Of a DNA stretch of 64,000 nucleotides, positions 1 through 37,100 are shown piece by piece; the first letter of the stretch is position 1; each line of letters begins with the position of its first letter. A program made the translations under genes and the position numbers. The notes under the pieces were generated by a model that saw only the letters and a program-made list of their open reading frames with translations, ran no database searches and was not told where the DNA came from. This stretch comes from Watersipora subatra (taxonomy: Eukaryota; Bryozoa; Gymnolaemata; Cheilostomatida; Watersiporidae), in the NCBI RefSeq assembly GCF_963576615.1, contig NC_088714.1, positions 34,380,643 through 34,444,642 of the forward strand, in the 5' to 3' direction.

Positions 1-23487
<23,487 letters not shown>

Positions 23488-24441
23488 GATAGCTGATCAG
23501 ACATGTTTGATTTATGTACAGAGCATCGTTGCCACGATCGTATCCACTACTCTGTCGCCAAGAGATGTCCTTCCGCTTCCCCTAGGATTATTCTCCGTGA
23601 TCTCCGAGCAAGGACACGTCAAGACTTTCCTGTAAGCGTCCAGCTGGGATGAGTAGAGTGTCAGTTGAGGCGGTTTGGTTGTCAACATGTCACTTTAGAC
23701 TCGTCTGACTAATATATATATATATTCGTTATATTCATTTGCTACTCAGCTATACACTAATTTGGTATTATAACATTTCAAACAAGCACCATCATGGATA
23801 TCTACTGGTTTGCATAATGGTTAAAGTGTGCTTGTGTAAGCTCCAGTTAAAGCCTTGTCTAGGGCCATCCTCACACTATTTCACAGCGTATGCGCGAGGC
23901 TAGGTGTTGTCAATTATTTTTGTGTTTATATGACATGCTGGTGTGTAATGACTATAGATTTATACTTAGTTTTGTACACTGATTGCATGATATTCGATGT
24001 GTCCTAAACCATCAGTACAATTGTCTATTCTCGGCTTCAGTATGACGGCACAAAGAAGATGAGGAACACCCGTGTATAATTCTTTGTGGAGTTGTGTACA
24101 TTCTCCCATCTTTATAGTTGATGTCTGAAGCGTGTAGTCATGACTCGTCAGTCTGTATGTGTGCGCTGTTCCATCTATAAAGAATTTATAACTGCGAAAC
24201 GAGTGCTTCCTATTGTTTTTACACACTCGCATTTGCTGATGGTCTAATCTTTCTTGACTTTGGATAAAGCCATATGAATATGGTTTCAATAATACTTTAA
24301 TAATATAATGCGTACACTAGGAGCGAGCGAAGCTCAACCATTTAGATTATACACATGTGACTGCACTCACGTTTTCACTTCTATATATTTTCATCTTTTC
24401 TATCCGTTGTGCAGCCAAACTTGATTCATTTATTTAAGAAA

Positions 24442-24447
24442 AATAAA
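24442..24447 (+). terminator. candidate MARK polyadenylation signal AATAAA
   Basis: Canonical hexamer about 955 bases after the MARK stop codon. In AT-rich DNA such a hexamer occurs often by chance. Confidence 0.3.
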
Positions 24448-24519
24448 TATTTGAGTTGATAACTGCACCTATCATTCAGAAATTGAATGTTACTTGCCTC
24501 GTAATACATGTATAGTAAA

Positions 24520-24525
24520 TTTATT
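24520..24525 (-). terminator. candidate TACC polyadenylation signal (minus strand AATAAA)
   Basis: TTTATT on the plus strand, about 530 bases beyond the TACC stop. A second copy lies at 24429-24434. If used, the TACC transcript would overlap a MARK transcript ending near 24.9 kb. Confidence 0.28.
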
Positions 24526-24888
24526 ATATTTCATAAACGCCTGATTCCATCACGTCTTGGTGACATTGGATGATCAGTTTTGCCCCTAGTATCTGTTGTG
24601 GTCAACTTGTAGGGGTTGTTGTGTTGGGGTGCAGTATTTTGCATTAATGTGATTTAAGGCGTATTACATTGCTGCAAAAACTGTGACAGGGATGCTGGGC
24701 AGCAGCAGCAAAATATTTCTATCCATAATGTTCATATAATAAGACTAAACTAAGCTCCATGCTGTTGTTGGGTACTCTGCGCCAGTGAATCTGCCATTAT
24801 TAACTTTTCTCAAATACTCATATAATATAAAGAATGTATATTGTGAGTGTACAGTTGGACGGCTGTTGTAGAAAATAATACTTTGATA

Positions 24889-24894
24889 AATAAA
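24889..24894 (+). terminator. candidate MARK polyadenylation signal AATAAA
   Basis: Canonical hexamer about 1.4 kb after the MARK stop and 164 bases from the TACC stop codon on the other strand. An A-rich run follows. Confidence 0.3.
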
Positions 24895-25057
24895 CAGCAA
24901 TTTTTACAAAAAAAAACACATACAAATGACAATGAATAGTTTACAATCTAACCACAGGGTTGCATTATATGAGTTTGTTTTACTATGAGTATAGCATCAG
25001 ATGAGAGGTTTTGCGTGAGCTGAAATCTTCCAATTTGCTTCTGTAGTGTGCAGGTCG

Positions 25058-25147
25058 TTATTGTTCCGCTACATCTGGCTCCATGTTGCCTCCTTTGAGA
25101 GCAATAAGGTTGTCACATATTTGTGCTAGCTCGGCATTCTCATTGAT
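25058..25147 (-). CDS. TACC: TACC last exon: end of coiled coil and stop
   Basis: Thirty codons including stop: INENAELAQICDNLIALKGG, NMEPDVAEQ, TAA. It corresponds to the KENEELTRICDDLISKM tail of vertebrate TACCs. The acceptor on the minus strand is ACTTATAG. Phase 0 at its start fits the QQLQQK end of the preceding exon. Confidence 0.92.
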   Translation of the reverse strand: MNENAELAQICDNLIALKGGNMEPDVAEQ

Positions 25148-28100
25148 CTATAAGTATACTAGCTGGTTATTGACTAGCCTAGGCTTAAGCTTCATAGGTT
25201 TGAACAACTACAAAACAAGCAACTATTAAGTAAACAGTTATGCTAAAAAACTCTTTCAAAGCAAACATTAAATAGTAGTGGGAGTGTACAGACGCGTAAT
25301 GTCTTGTGATAGCCAGCTTGTGAGTGAGCAATTAGTGTAGAGACAGGGATGCTTGGTTATGCAGCTAAGTCAAAGAGATTTTGAGTTTTAAGACTGAAAA
25401 CAATGTGCTCCTTATCGCTATCCCTGTTTTTTCTCCCTTTGTTTTTCTCATCTCTACCCCTTTCTCACTCTGTCTCCACCCCTTTCTCCTATCCTACTAT
25501 TTTTGTCTCGACCTTTTTGTCCTGTTTTTTCACCCCCTCTCCTCCCTTCTCTCCTTCCCGTTTTCACCTCTTATGTTACCCATTTGCTCCATTTTTTATC
25601 ATTTCATATGGCTTACCTTTTGCTGTAGCTGTTGGTTTACACTTTGAGAATGTACCTCTGACTTCTTAAGAGCCATTTGCAGTCGCATAATCTCAGCCTT
25701 ACAACTGGTTTTAGCTTTCTCAACTTCGCCCGCTGCTTTAGACAGTTTCTCTTGTGACTCTGTTCGAAGTTTCTGTAAAACATAAACAGCCGTTCAATAA
25801 CTCACGCATCTTTCAAACATCTTTAAGGCCTTGAGAAAACTATTGCTTTGAAATACCTAATCGATTAGTAGTATTGTAAATATGTTAACTTCTACTATAA
25901 TTTTAAATGTGAGCTAGGAATATAAATGCTATCTACTTATAATTGCCATTATCTGTGATCTCATAGTTTTGTCATGGTCAAAGAAACTGAGCGATATCTC
26001 TGATCCTAAGTCTTTTTACTTAGGCAATCACGCGCATGTTTTACTAAACACATAGTGTGGGTGTTTTACATGAGTTCAAATGGCTTTTGGCAATTGTAGA
26101 TGTATAGTTAGCTCAGTTATTATAGTTACCTAGTTTTCGTTGGTGAAGAAAATATATGCATATAAAGTTAACTTGTTTTGAGAAATACTCAGTGTGTACT
26201 AAGACCTTCATAGGAAAAAGCAAATATTACTTTATGAGTACACCATGATTCATTCAATTCACAGCATGAAAACCTTACGGGATCTCCTTTATAAATACAG
26301 TCAAACATGGATAACTCGCTCATGGATAGCTCGAACACATGGTTAATTCGAACGGTTTCTTTGGTCCGTTCCCACATAATGATAAATTGCTATAGATAAC
26401 TCGAACTCAACACTGTTAATTCGAACTGTGTTTTTTGCCCAACGGCTACCGAAACGGTTGTTATCGCTTTAGAAAATCACTTTATTCAAAGCCATAGAGG
26501 TAAACCTCATCTTTTCGTAATTCATAAGCGTTGTTATTACCACCATCGGCAAAATATTTTTGTCAACGACTTTTCTAAAGGTTTGGTCAAATTTGATTTA
26601 TACTGCTATACGATGAATAGCACGGGCTTGCCGGGTCACGCGTGCAAGGATTTTCGCCACGCACATACAAAACAAAAACAGCATGTTGTTTTGTATGTGC
26701 GTGGCGAAAATCCTTGAGTGCGTGACCTGGCTAGCCCGTGACGAATAGTTTTCCGACGTTGATTCCGTGTTGAATCAACGCCAGAATGTTGAATGTTTAA
26801 AACGTCTTAAAAATTGTTGTAATTAAACGTATACGTTGTCTTAGCTAAAAAAAACTTCATCGTTTGACCTAAACACAGAATACGGGTGTACATTCAATAA
26901 GTATCCATTCAAAAAGCGTGAGTGATATACAAAGTACCGTAAAACCTCGTAAAACTTTTAATTGAACTGCCTCGGAGTGTTGCTCTTAACGAATCCCAGG
27001 TAAAGTAAGGTAATCTTTGCATAAACTTTAAGAAAAATCGGCAAAATTGATCGTGGGTAAAACGCTCAAAAGAAAAAGATGTCTTTTCTTTTGAGCATTT
27101 CAACAACGATCAAGTTTGGCCAATGTCAATTTAAAAAACGTCCTGGCAATAACATCACCTCAAACAACAAACCAATCTCAAGTGATAGAAAAATCTCTAT
27201 ACTTTTTGATAAAAACGTTTTAAACTTTACATTAGAAGCATTTAATTTGAAACAAGCCATTTGTGCTTTTGATTTATATTATAGTTTGTATATGTACATG
27301 TATCTACTAATAAATAAGTAAATACATGGACTTGTGACAGTGCTCTAATAACTTGAACGCTCTGATAATTCGAACACTTTTGCTCGGTCCCGTGAAGTTC
27401 GAGTTATCCATGTTTGACTGTACTATAAGTAATCACAAAGCATTAACACAAATTCATTATATAAAACTGGGTAAAAACTAAACTGTAGAAAAACCACATT
27501 ATTAAAGTAACAAAAAAAGAGGTTTATAAGGTTATTTACCTTAAAGATACCTAAGGTAAGTAAGTATAGGCTGAACCAAGCGTAAGTTTGCAGCTGGAGA
27601 TATAATTGATGGAAATACTCAAAGTAATATAAGAATAAATTTTCTTCTCTAAGTGAGATCAGATGCAGCTCAAACTAGCTTAGCAGAAATGTTTTGCCTA
27701 CTATATTGCTGCTAACTATATTACTACCTACTATATCACTACCTACTATATTACTACCTACTATATTACTACTTACTATGTTACTGCCTACTATATTACT
27801 ACCTACTATATCACTACCTACTATATTACTACCTACTATATTACTACCTACTATATCACTACCTACTATATTACTACCTACTATATTACTACTTACTATG
27901 TTACTGCCTACTATATTACTACCTACTATATTACTACCTACTATATTACTACCTACTATATTACTACCTACTATATTACTATCTACCATATTACTACTTA
28001 CCATATTACTACCTACTATATTACTACCTACCATATTACTACCTACCATATTACTAACTATATTTTTGTTCCTTATTTTTTATTTTGATCATTCTCTGTG

Positions 28101-31100
28101 CTTTCATTTCCAAACTATATTACATTGTATCGAGGAATATTGAAAGCTCTACATAAAAATTGATTTGGATGTAGAGTCAAGTATTCATTTGAATTTCATG
28201 TTACATGTTAGACCATTCATCGAGTTGAGGCGACCACGAGTATGTTTTGTTGTAGTTACCATGCGTATAGCCATTTGAGCCTGTTTACATGCTAAACAAG
28301 GACAATGATCATTTTGCAAAACCAAAGTAACATACATCGGAGAACATTTTACGATTGCCAAATGATAGATTCTCAAGTTTAAAGGAGTATCATTAAAAAC
28401 ATCACGAAAAATGAACCAACATTGTTGCAGATGTAGATATATGATCAAGGATGTATGTATACAAAGACAACTAAGAATGTACAAGTTTACTTACATCAAA
28501 GCTTTTAGATGAGGTGCGTATCTGCTGCTTGGCATCAGCGAGTTCCTCCTTCAACCTCTCGTCATTTCTCCGCTGACTTTGCAAAGCTTCTCGTAGTTTG
28601 TCATATCTTTTGTGTAACTCTGTGAAGGATTTTTCGACCTGATGTAGATCATCGGCATATTGATCTCGTTCAGCGCGAAGTGACGTAATAATTTCAGGTG
28701 ATACTTCCCCGTCATTGCTTTCAACCTGTGTCGCTGATTCCTATAAAAAGAGTGAGGGTAAATCCCATTTTGTGCTGCATCGTATCCAAATTTTAATAAA
28801 ACATTGTAACTCTAAGACGTCAATTACATTGTGTAAAAGAGGTAAAAAAACTTCCTTCAATCGGGAATCTGTTAGGCATCCCTTAGCAATATGCCAAATA
28901 CCTAACTCACACAAACTTTAACAGTTTACACCGAAAATGATGGCTCATGTTATGGTTAGCCGCCTTTGTGGTTATTGGTTGTTGCTGGTTATAAAAAGAT
29001 AGTCATGGATAACCAGATTAGAATTTATCCGCAATCTATCTAAGTATGTTTAAGTATGGGTAAGTAGTACCAATTACCTTGTCATTGAGTAACTCGGTCA
29101 TAGATTTATCATATTCCGCAGCCATGTCATTACATCGTTGTCGCAGCTCCATAACAAGCTTCTGTGAGTTTGATAATTCTGACTTGCTTGCTTGCAGCTA
29201 AAATTAAATTTAAATGAAATATTTGCAAGGTAGAGGTCTATGGTCACACGAATAAACTCATATACATACATTAATCGCAGCCTGATGAGTGCCAGGCACA
29301 TACCTGTCAACTCTCATGCATTGGGCGTGAGACTCACGCAATCACCCCAAAGAAAAAATGAAAATGCGTGAGAAATGAGTGAGATTTTTGCCCCAATTTC
29401 CACAATTTTATATATACTATCATTGATACATCAATTGCCCCAAAACCAAATCTCACACATTTCCCCACTCTTGGGTTGGCAGGTCTGGCCAGGCATGAAA
29501 CAGCATTGTAACTGCCTCGAGAAATTTTAGTCATACCAAACACCGTCTAGTTTTATTATAATCAACTCTTGTAGTTTGGAGTTTTATTTTCTTCTTGGCT
29601 AGTGTCTACATGTCTTATTAAGATATTTTATCCTCATTTAACTTGAGTAGCATTTAACTAAACTAACTAGCAAGCAAACTAAAAGCAACTAACTAAACTA
29701 ACATTTTTCCAAAAGAAAACCTGTATTTCAATATATTTGCTCAAATATTATAATCTTTAATATCCAAATAGCAATGGCTTGTGAAGCCATAGTACATACA
29801 TTATTCACGCCAAAATAGCTGCTTTCCTCAGAACCATTGTTCGTAAAGTATGGGTGGCTATATTTATTCTACGTACCCTTTTGTCCCATTCTCTGTCTTT
29901 GGCAAGTATTCTCGATTGGTAGTCAAGTTTAATTTCTTGGATTTCCTGATTATATTGTGCCCTGATTTTGTCTACCTCTTCTGCACTATACAGTCTGTCT
30001 CGGCCAGTCGATGACATTCCATTCTAGAGAGCATATAGTAGTTGGGTTTACCATAGAACATTGTAGCCAGCTAGCTGCATCGTATGCATTATGTATTGAG
30101 GCCAGGCTGTAAATTTTAAACATGTCACCACTAAACATTTCATTTCTCATTGCACAAGGAACTAATGCATTAATCATTGCATGAAACACTAATGCATTAC
30201 TCATTAAGATTAACTGATACATTACCCAATGCACAATACACTAATGCATTACTCATTTCACAAGTAATTAGTTCACTGCTCATTTCTCCTCATTAGTGCA
30301 TTGCTCTTGCATAAGGCACTAATGTATTACTGTAAGCATTATATCAGCACTAATGTAAGCAGTACTGCATGAGTGCACTACTGTAAGCATTATATCAGCA
30401 CTAATGTAAGCAGTACTACATGAGTGCACTACTGTAAGCATTATATCAGCACTAATGTAAGCAGTACTACATGAGTGCACTACTGTAAACATTATATCAG
30501 CACTAATGTAAGCAGTACTACATGAGTGCACTACTGTAAGCATTGTATCAGCACTAATGTAAGCAGTACTACATGAGTGCACTACTGTAAGCATTATATC
30601 AGCACTAATGTAAGCAGTACTACATGAGTGCACTACTGTAAAAGCTTTGTAGAAAATATGAACGTATTCTCTAGAGCCATACTGAATGCATTGTTATTAA
30701 CATCTCTAGAATAATAAGGGTAGCGCTGCTTTTTTAGGCACATAACGACTGCGACATACATGCATGGTCATTTGTGTTTTATTAGAAGCAATGAAATCTT
30801 TTGTGCGTGTTTTGAAACCCAGTCAGTGTCAGACAACAGGTCATCACTAGGTGCACTATTTTCTGCAGCACACTTTAAATGACAAGAGCTTTGGTTGTAA
30901 ATTCAAGTTCTTAGATTTTGGTGCCGGCTTAATCCATTATAAGCAGCCTCATTTATTCACACTGATTGACATCACAAACTATCTTGTCTCATGCATATTA
31001 CAGATAAAGAAACAATGTAAAGAGACAATGTATGTTTCACATTTGCATAAGCAAAAAACTTTTAACAATGCCTAGTGTTTAATGGGCTGCAATCAAAAAA

Positions 31101-34100
31101 ACCCTTCCAATGATAAAACTTTCATTATATTATTACCACTAGCGTCATGTTTAAAGATTATTACTAGCTGAACATAGACTACTAACTGATCATAGGTTAC
31201 TAGCCGATCATAGACTACTAGCCGATCATAGACTACTAGCCGATCATAGACTACTAGCCGATCATAGACTACTAGCCGATCATAGACTACTAGCCGGTCA
31301 TAGACTACTAGCCGATCATAGACTACTAGCCGATCATAGACTACTAGCCGATCATAGACTACTAGCCGATCATAGACTACTAGCTGATCACAGGCAACTA
31401 GCTGATCACAGGCAACTATGAAGTTGAAGGTCCCTTGCCTCAGAATGGACTCAGACATTCTCAACCAAGATCCCAAAGCCGTTGTTTGTGCAACAATGGC
31501 TCTTAAAAACATGCACAGCTTCTGCTAAGCAGACATCATACTCGGTCTTTGAATTGGTATTTTTATGTCTATTCCACTGAAGTTGCTGCAAAGCTGAAAG
31601 ATAATACTTAATGCTGAGAAACTAAATGTGTTTATAGATATTTGCTGCTTAATATGCTCAAGTTGTATCTCCAATCTGCCTGACCATCCATTACATTCCT
31701 ACTTCCCCAAAAAATCTCTACGCCTTATACCAGACACCAACATCTTGCCAATTTACACTATCGAACAGCGTTATTCAAACAAATCTTTCTCTTTCAATAC
31801 ACATAATTGACTTTATGGTTTTTGTTTTCATCTCATGATCTTATTTGTTCAGAGCGGCATTGACCTTGGCATTGACCTTAGTATTGACCAATGGCAATAA
31901 AGTTAATATCTATCTAAGGTGTGTCAAGTTAAATTACCTGATATATGTTGGAACTTGAAGCCGACTTCTCTCTTGAAGCTTGCATAACAGAGTTATGATA
32001 GTCATTCCTAGAGGACATGTCCTCTCCTCCCCCACTATCCAGCCTTTCTTTGCCAAGATCCATGCTACTTAATTGAGTTGAGTAATCGACAGAACTGCTG
32101 AGACGCCGGTAATCAGTTCCGCCAGTATAGCGGTCCATCGACGTCGACCTGTTGTAGCCACTCCTTGTGCCAGTCGTACTTACCGAATCGCCAGACTACA
32201 GACAAGGCGAAAGACAATGAGCAAACGTAGTCAATGCTTACAGCTGATGATGGCAACCATTTCCTTTAGATCTTCCGTTGACTAAAACACTCTCCATAAG
32301 TTGTACGTTCCACACAAACAAACCTCATATGCAGCTATTATCTTTTCTACTCCGCTTTCTAATGGCAGTGGTTCTACAGCGAGAAATCTAGCAGCAGTAA
32401 TTGGCTATCAACCTAGATTCGTATTTTGTAGTAGTGAATAAATATATAGGTATGTTGATCTTCAAATCCTTATTATAATAATAATCTATAGAAATGCACA
32501 ATAGGCTAAAGAGGCAGGCGGAGTACTTCGCGTTGGAAACTGAATACAGTAAATTGATTACACGCTTGTATTTCTCTACCCCTAATTATATGGCTGCAAA
32601 GAGCATGGCATTTGCCTTTCTCCTCCTCAGCAAGTGTTTTTATACTCGACTCAACTGCCTCCTTGTTTACCCCAATTAAGGCAGTTTTGTTCTAGAGTTG
32701 ATTCGTTTGCTTAATGGATTATCTATCATGTACTAATTACGTGTAGAATTCAACTTTCAATAGTTCCTAAGTATGATTCTGGAGTTACCCTTTCTCATCA
32801 CACCAAAAAGCCCAAATGACACCTCTCATCTTTTTATTGCACTATCATCTTTCAAGTACGAGGAGTCGAATGTAACATTCATGTCAAGCTGATCATTTTT
32901 ATTTAAAAACTTGAATCGGAAAAGAGTTGAGATTGATGACTATCTAAGTGAACTAAAAAAACCAAAATAACAAACTGAGGTATTAGAATGGCAAAGCTGA
33001 GAATGTTGAGAGTTGCCTGACCTGTGTGAGCTGTTGTATGGAGCGCACAGGATACATGCGCTCAGCACTTGATGCTCTCTTGTTCAGAGCTCGTGCTGCC
33101 GGATGCATTCTTCCTTCCGATGAATCACTGTCAAAACCCAAATTGCGTAATTAGATGGTGATAAGAAAAGCCAAAGCGAAAATCTAATAAATTAATATTT
33201 TAATATTAAACTCCAGTTCTGGAGGCTGCAAGCTTACCCATTAGGTCAACTGAGCCTTTTGCAATACAATGGATTAATCGTGCTCCTATTCATTACATTG
33301 GTTAAAATACTCTTGCTTAAAGTTCTTGAGGTTATTAATTAGCTCGCTTGATCATTACGCGTAACGTAATGATTATTAACCTAGCTTCCAACATGGCTCT
33401 TTTTATGGCAGGGACTAGTTGAATACCCAGGTTTCCCAGGTAATAAAAATGTTTGTGCACAGGAAATTTATTTTTATTTAACATATGCAACATTTATTAT
33501 TATAACCATTAAACTTCCTATTATGACAAAAATGTTTTGTGCAGTTCAAATAAATATAGAAAAAAATAAAACAACTAACAGCGTTTAAATTTGAAATGAT
33601 TAGCAAGTAATGACTAAATAGTCTGTTCTACTACAATAAAAAATGATTCAATACTGATACAATTAATACAAACTGAAAAAAAAAATCATTAATATGTTGG
33701 ATTAATAATTACAATGAGTATATAGAAGTGTGAGTATAAAAAGGTTACTGTTGCAGCAGAAGCAATCCATCAAAATTTTGAATGCAGCAGTATCGGTACC
33801 TCTCGATACTGGTACAAGCTGCTACAGGTACTGAGGCTGCTAGATATTGGGTTTTAGCTTATACAGATTTAGCAATTGAGCTTATAAAAACTTGGAAATA
33901 GGAATGTAACGGAACATTTGAAACTAAATTGGCATACTTGAAAATTACAAATAAAAAACATGGTAGTGAATATTGACATGGCTTTTGAAAAACTTTTAAA
34001 AGAAAAACCAATGCCAAAGGTACTATCAATGAATAATACAAAGTACATATTTAGCGAGTGCGATTGCGATAATGATAGATATGATAGTTGAGAATAAGAA

Positions 34101-37100
34101 GAACAGTTTAGCGGTTAGTCTAGCGGTTAGTCTAGCGGTTAGTCTAGCGGTTAGTCTAGCGGTTAGTCTAGCGGTTAGTCTAGCGGTTAGCCTAGCGGTT
34201 AGCCTAGCGGTTAGTCTAGCGGTTAGTCTAGCGGTTAGTCTAGCGGTTAGTCTAGCGGTTAGTCTAGCGGTTAGCCTAGCGGTTAGCCTAGCGGTTAGCC
34301 TAGCGGTTAGCCTAGCGGTTAGCCTAGCGGTTAGTCTAGCGGTTAGTCTAGCGGTTAGTCTAGCGGTTAGTCTAGCGGTTAGTCTAGCGGTTAGTCTAGC
34401 GGTTAGTCTAGCGGTTAGTCTAGCGGTTAGTCTAGCGGTTAGTCTAGCGGTTAGTCTAGCGGTTAGTCTAGCGGTTAGTCTAGCGGTTAGTCTAGCGGTT
34501 AGTCTAGCGGTTAGTCTAGCGGTTAGTCTAGCGGTTAGCCTAGCGGTTAGTCTAGCGGTTAGTCTAGCGGTTAGTCTAGCGGTTAGTCTAGCGGTTAGTC
34601 TAGCGGTTAGTCTAGCGGTTAGTCTAGCGGTTAGTCTAGCGGTTAGTCTAGCGGTTAGTCTAGCGGTTAGTCTAGCGGTTAGTCTAGCGGTTAGTCTAGC
34701 GGTTAGTCTAGCGGTTAGTCTAGCGGTTAGTCTAGCGGTTAGTCTAGCGGTTAGTCTAGCGGTTAGTCTAGCGGTTAGCCTAGCGGTTAGTCTAGCGGTT
34801 AGTCTAGCGGTTAGTCTAGCGGTTAGCCTAGCGGTTAGCCTAGCGGTTAGCCTAGCGGTTAGCCTAGCGGTTAGTCTAGCGGTTAGTCTAGCGGTTAGTC
34901 TAGCGGTTAGTCTAGCGGTTAGTCTAGCGGTTAGTCTAGCGGTTAGTCTAGCGGTTAGTCTAGCGGTTAGTCTAGCGGTTAGTCTAGCGGTTAGTCTAGC
35001 GGTTAGTCTAGCGGTTAGCCTAGCGGTTAGCCTAGCGGTTAGCCTAGCGGTTAGCCTAGCGGTTAGCCTAGCGGTTAGCCTAGCGGTTAGTCTAGCGGTT
35101 AGTCTAGCGGTTAGTCTAGCGGTTAGTCTAGCGGTTAGTCTAGCGGTTAGTCTAGCGGTTAGTCTAGCGGTTAGTCTAGCGGTTAGTCTAGCGGTTAGTC
35201 TAGCGGTTAGCCTAGCGGTTAGCCTAGCGGTTAGCCTAGCGGTTAGCTTAGCGGTTAGCCTAGCGGTTAGTCTAGCGGTTAGCCTAGCGGTTAGCCTAGC
35301 GGTTAGCCTAGCGGTTAGCCTAGCGGTTAGCTTAGCGGTTAGCCTAGCGGTTAGCCTAGCGGTTAGCTTAGCGGTTAGCCTAGTCCAGGTTTGCAATTTG
35401 AATGTTGCAAGTTCAATTTCGGTGCTATGCAGATTTTTTGTTTTCAGATTTTAATCTGTATAACTGGACATAGCGACAACAGATACAAAAAGACAAAGAA
35501 ACGCTGAGATTTATATACAGAGCTAACTCTATTTTATACGTATATAGAGTTAGAAAGTTACTAGCTTGCCAGGTAAGTTACTCAAATTTATTGGGTAGTT
35601 ACTTTATTACCCGTACAACGCCAGACATCTACGTAGTCTTCTATCTTTCTTTTTCTTCTATATACATGTAGGCCTATATATATATTTCAAAGTTTGCGTA
35701 TTCATTCGCCGTTGTATATGTCCCGCTATAGCTATTAAAATCTTGGAATAAAGAATCCGTTTCGCAGAAGATTTGAACTCGTTTGCCAGTCCGACGTCTT
35801 ACCAATTTAGCCACACGAGCTTGATAGATTTGGTAGGTGATGCATGTCGCCATATGAGAGCAAGTACGCTACGCTTTCGGTCATGGCCCAAAGTCATGGC
35901 GTAATGTCATGAGAAGCCGTAGCTCTTATTAGTAAGCTTACTCAAATTATTCATTGGTAATGTGCCAGACTAATAACAACTGGCAGGCTACTCTCATTAC
36001 CTTTTATTGTTTATAAGCTGATTTTTAATACTCGGGCAACACCGGCTAGCATAGCTAGTGTATATATAAATCTCAAAGTCTGTCGTTCGGGGTGACCAAA
36101 GCTAGCTATTAAAATCCAGGAATGAAAGATCCCCTTCATGCTGGATTTGATCTCGGAACTTCCCGTTTGCCAGGCGATATCCTTACCAATAGAGCTACAC
36201 GAGATGCAAGAATTCATTAGTTGATATAAGTCGTTATGTCAGCTAAAATACTCATAGTCCTTTGGATTATGGATTATGCTTGCTCTCACAGCCCTTATTA
36301 CTAAGTTTAGTAACACGGATAGTAGCATACTAAAATTAGTTATTAGCGATGAGCCAGGCTAATGGTAAGTGGCAGGCAACTACATTACCCGCCATTGTTT
36401 ATAAGCTGTTTTTTAATAAAAGTGCAACGCCGGAAATTTAGCTAGTACTAATATAAAGATGTTCTTTAGGGCTATGAGTATGTCTGTATGAAACAATACA
36501 GTTTTTTTAGGAATGAGAGGGTCCAATAAGATTGGAGATGATCACTGGCTAAAAAGATCTGCAGTGTTAGAAGTAGAGTAGGCAGAGATTGTTTGGGTAA
36601 AGAATATAAGGATGGTAGAGAACAGCTCATCAAATCACCAAAGTTTGAATTTTTATATTTTAGCAACAAGATGCCACAATGTGTACTTTCATAGCAGACT
36701 ATCAACTTACATCTAGCATAACTAAAACGTTGATGCGAATATGACAAATATTTTGCAAAACATCAAGTGAGACATACCCAAATATGAGAGGGATTTAAGG
36801 AGTTCCAAAGTTCCAAGGTGCTGATAAAAAACCTTATTACTCTCCATCAGCAAATAATATTTAAAAACAACTAAATTAATTTAACGAAATCAGAGGTATG
36901 AGTGCTTCTTTATCAAAGCAGGACCAAATGAATCCACGAACCCTACAGCTATTTCTATGAGTTGCAACTCATCAGCTACTTCCCACTGTTGTGTAAATTC
37001 TCTATAAAATTTTGAGAAAGACCGTGTTGCGCCTTTCATTCGTGATTATTAAGGCATAAATATTATTACTGAGAAAATTGAAAACAACTTTCAAGACATT

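Larger units (their letters stand above)
23488..24894 (+). other. MARK 3' untranslated region (candidate extent)
   Basis: No coding-like ORF follows the MARK stop. AATAAA occurs at 24442-24447 and at 24889-24894; the second is followed within about 15 bases by a run of A. A genuine 3' end at either site would leave little or no space before the convergent TACC 3' UTR. Extent is inferred from signals only. Confidence 0.4.

Noticed and set aside
25381..25669. Two overlapping 88-codon frames (Phe/Leu/Ser/Pro-rich)
   Set aside because: Pyrimidine-rich intron DNA opposite the TACC exon at 25617-25772; the minus-strand exon explains the conserved part.
27079..27321. 80-codon frame repeated at 39478 and 39699
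   Set aside because: Present in all pogo-like copies, but it lacks any transposase or DNA-binding motif and only mirrors the repeat interior.
27694..28143. Leu/Ile/Pro-rich 149-codon frame
   Set aside because: Translation of the 15-bp array, with an equally open opposite strand.
30319..31075. CRISPR-like array of 51-bp or 18-bp units
   Set aside because: Units are contiguous with no unique spacers, and the genome is animal.
34026..35454. 456- and 460-codon open frames (LTAR and LAVS repeats)
   Set aside because: They are the 12-bp array read on each strand; a unit of four codons without stops gives arbitrarily long frames. No unique sequence domain is attached.
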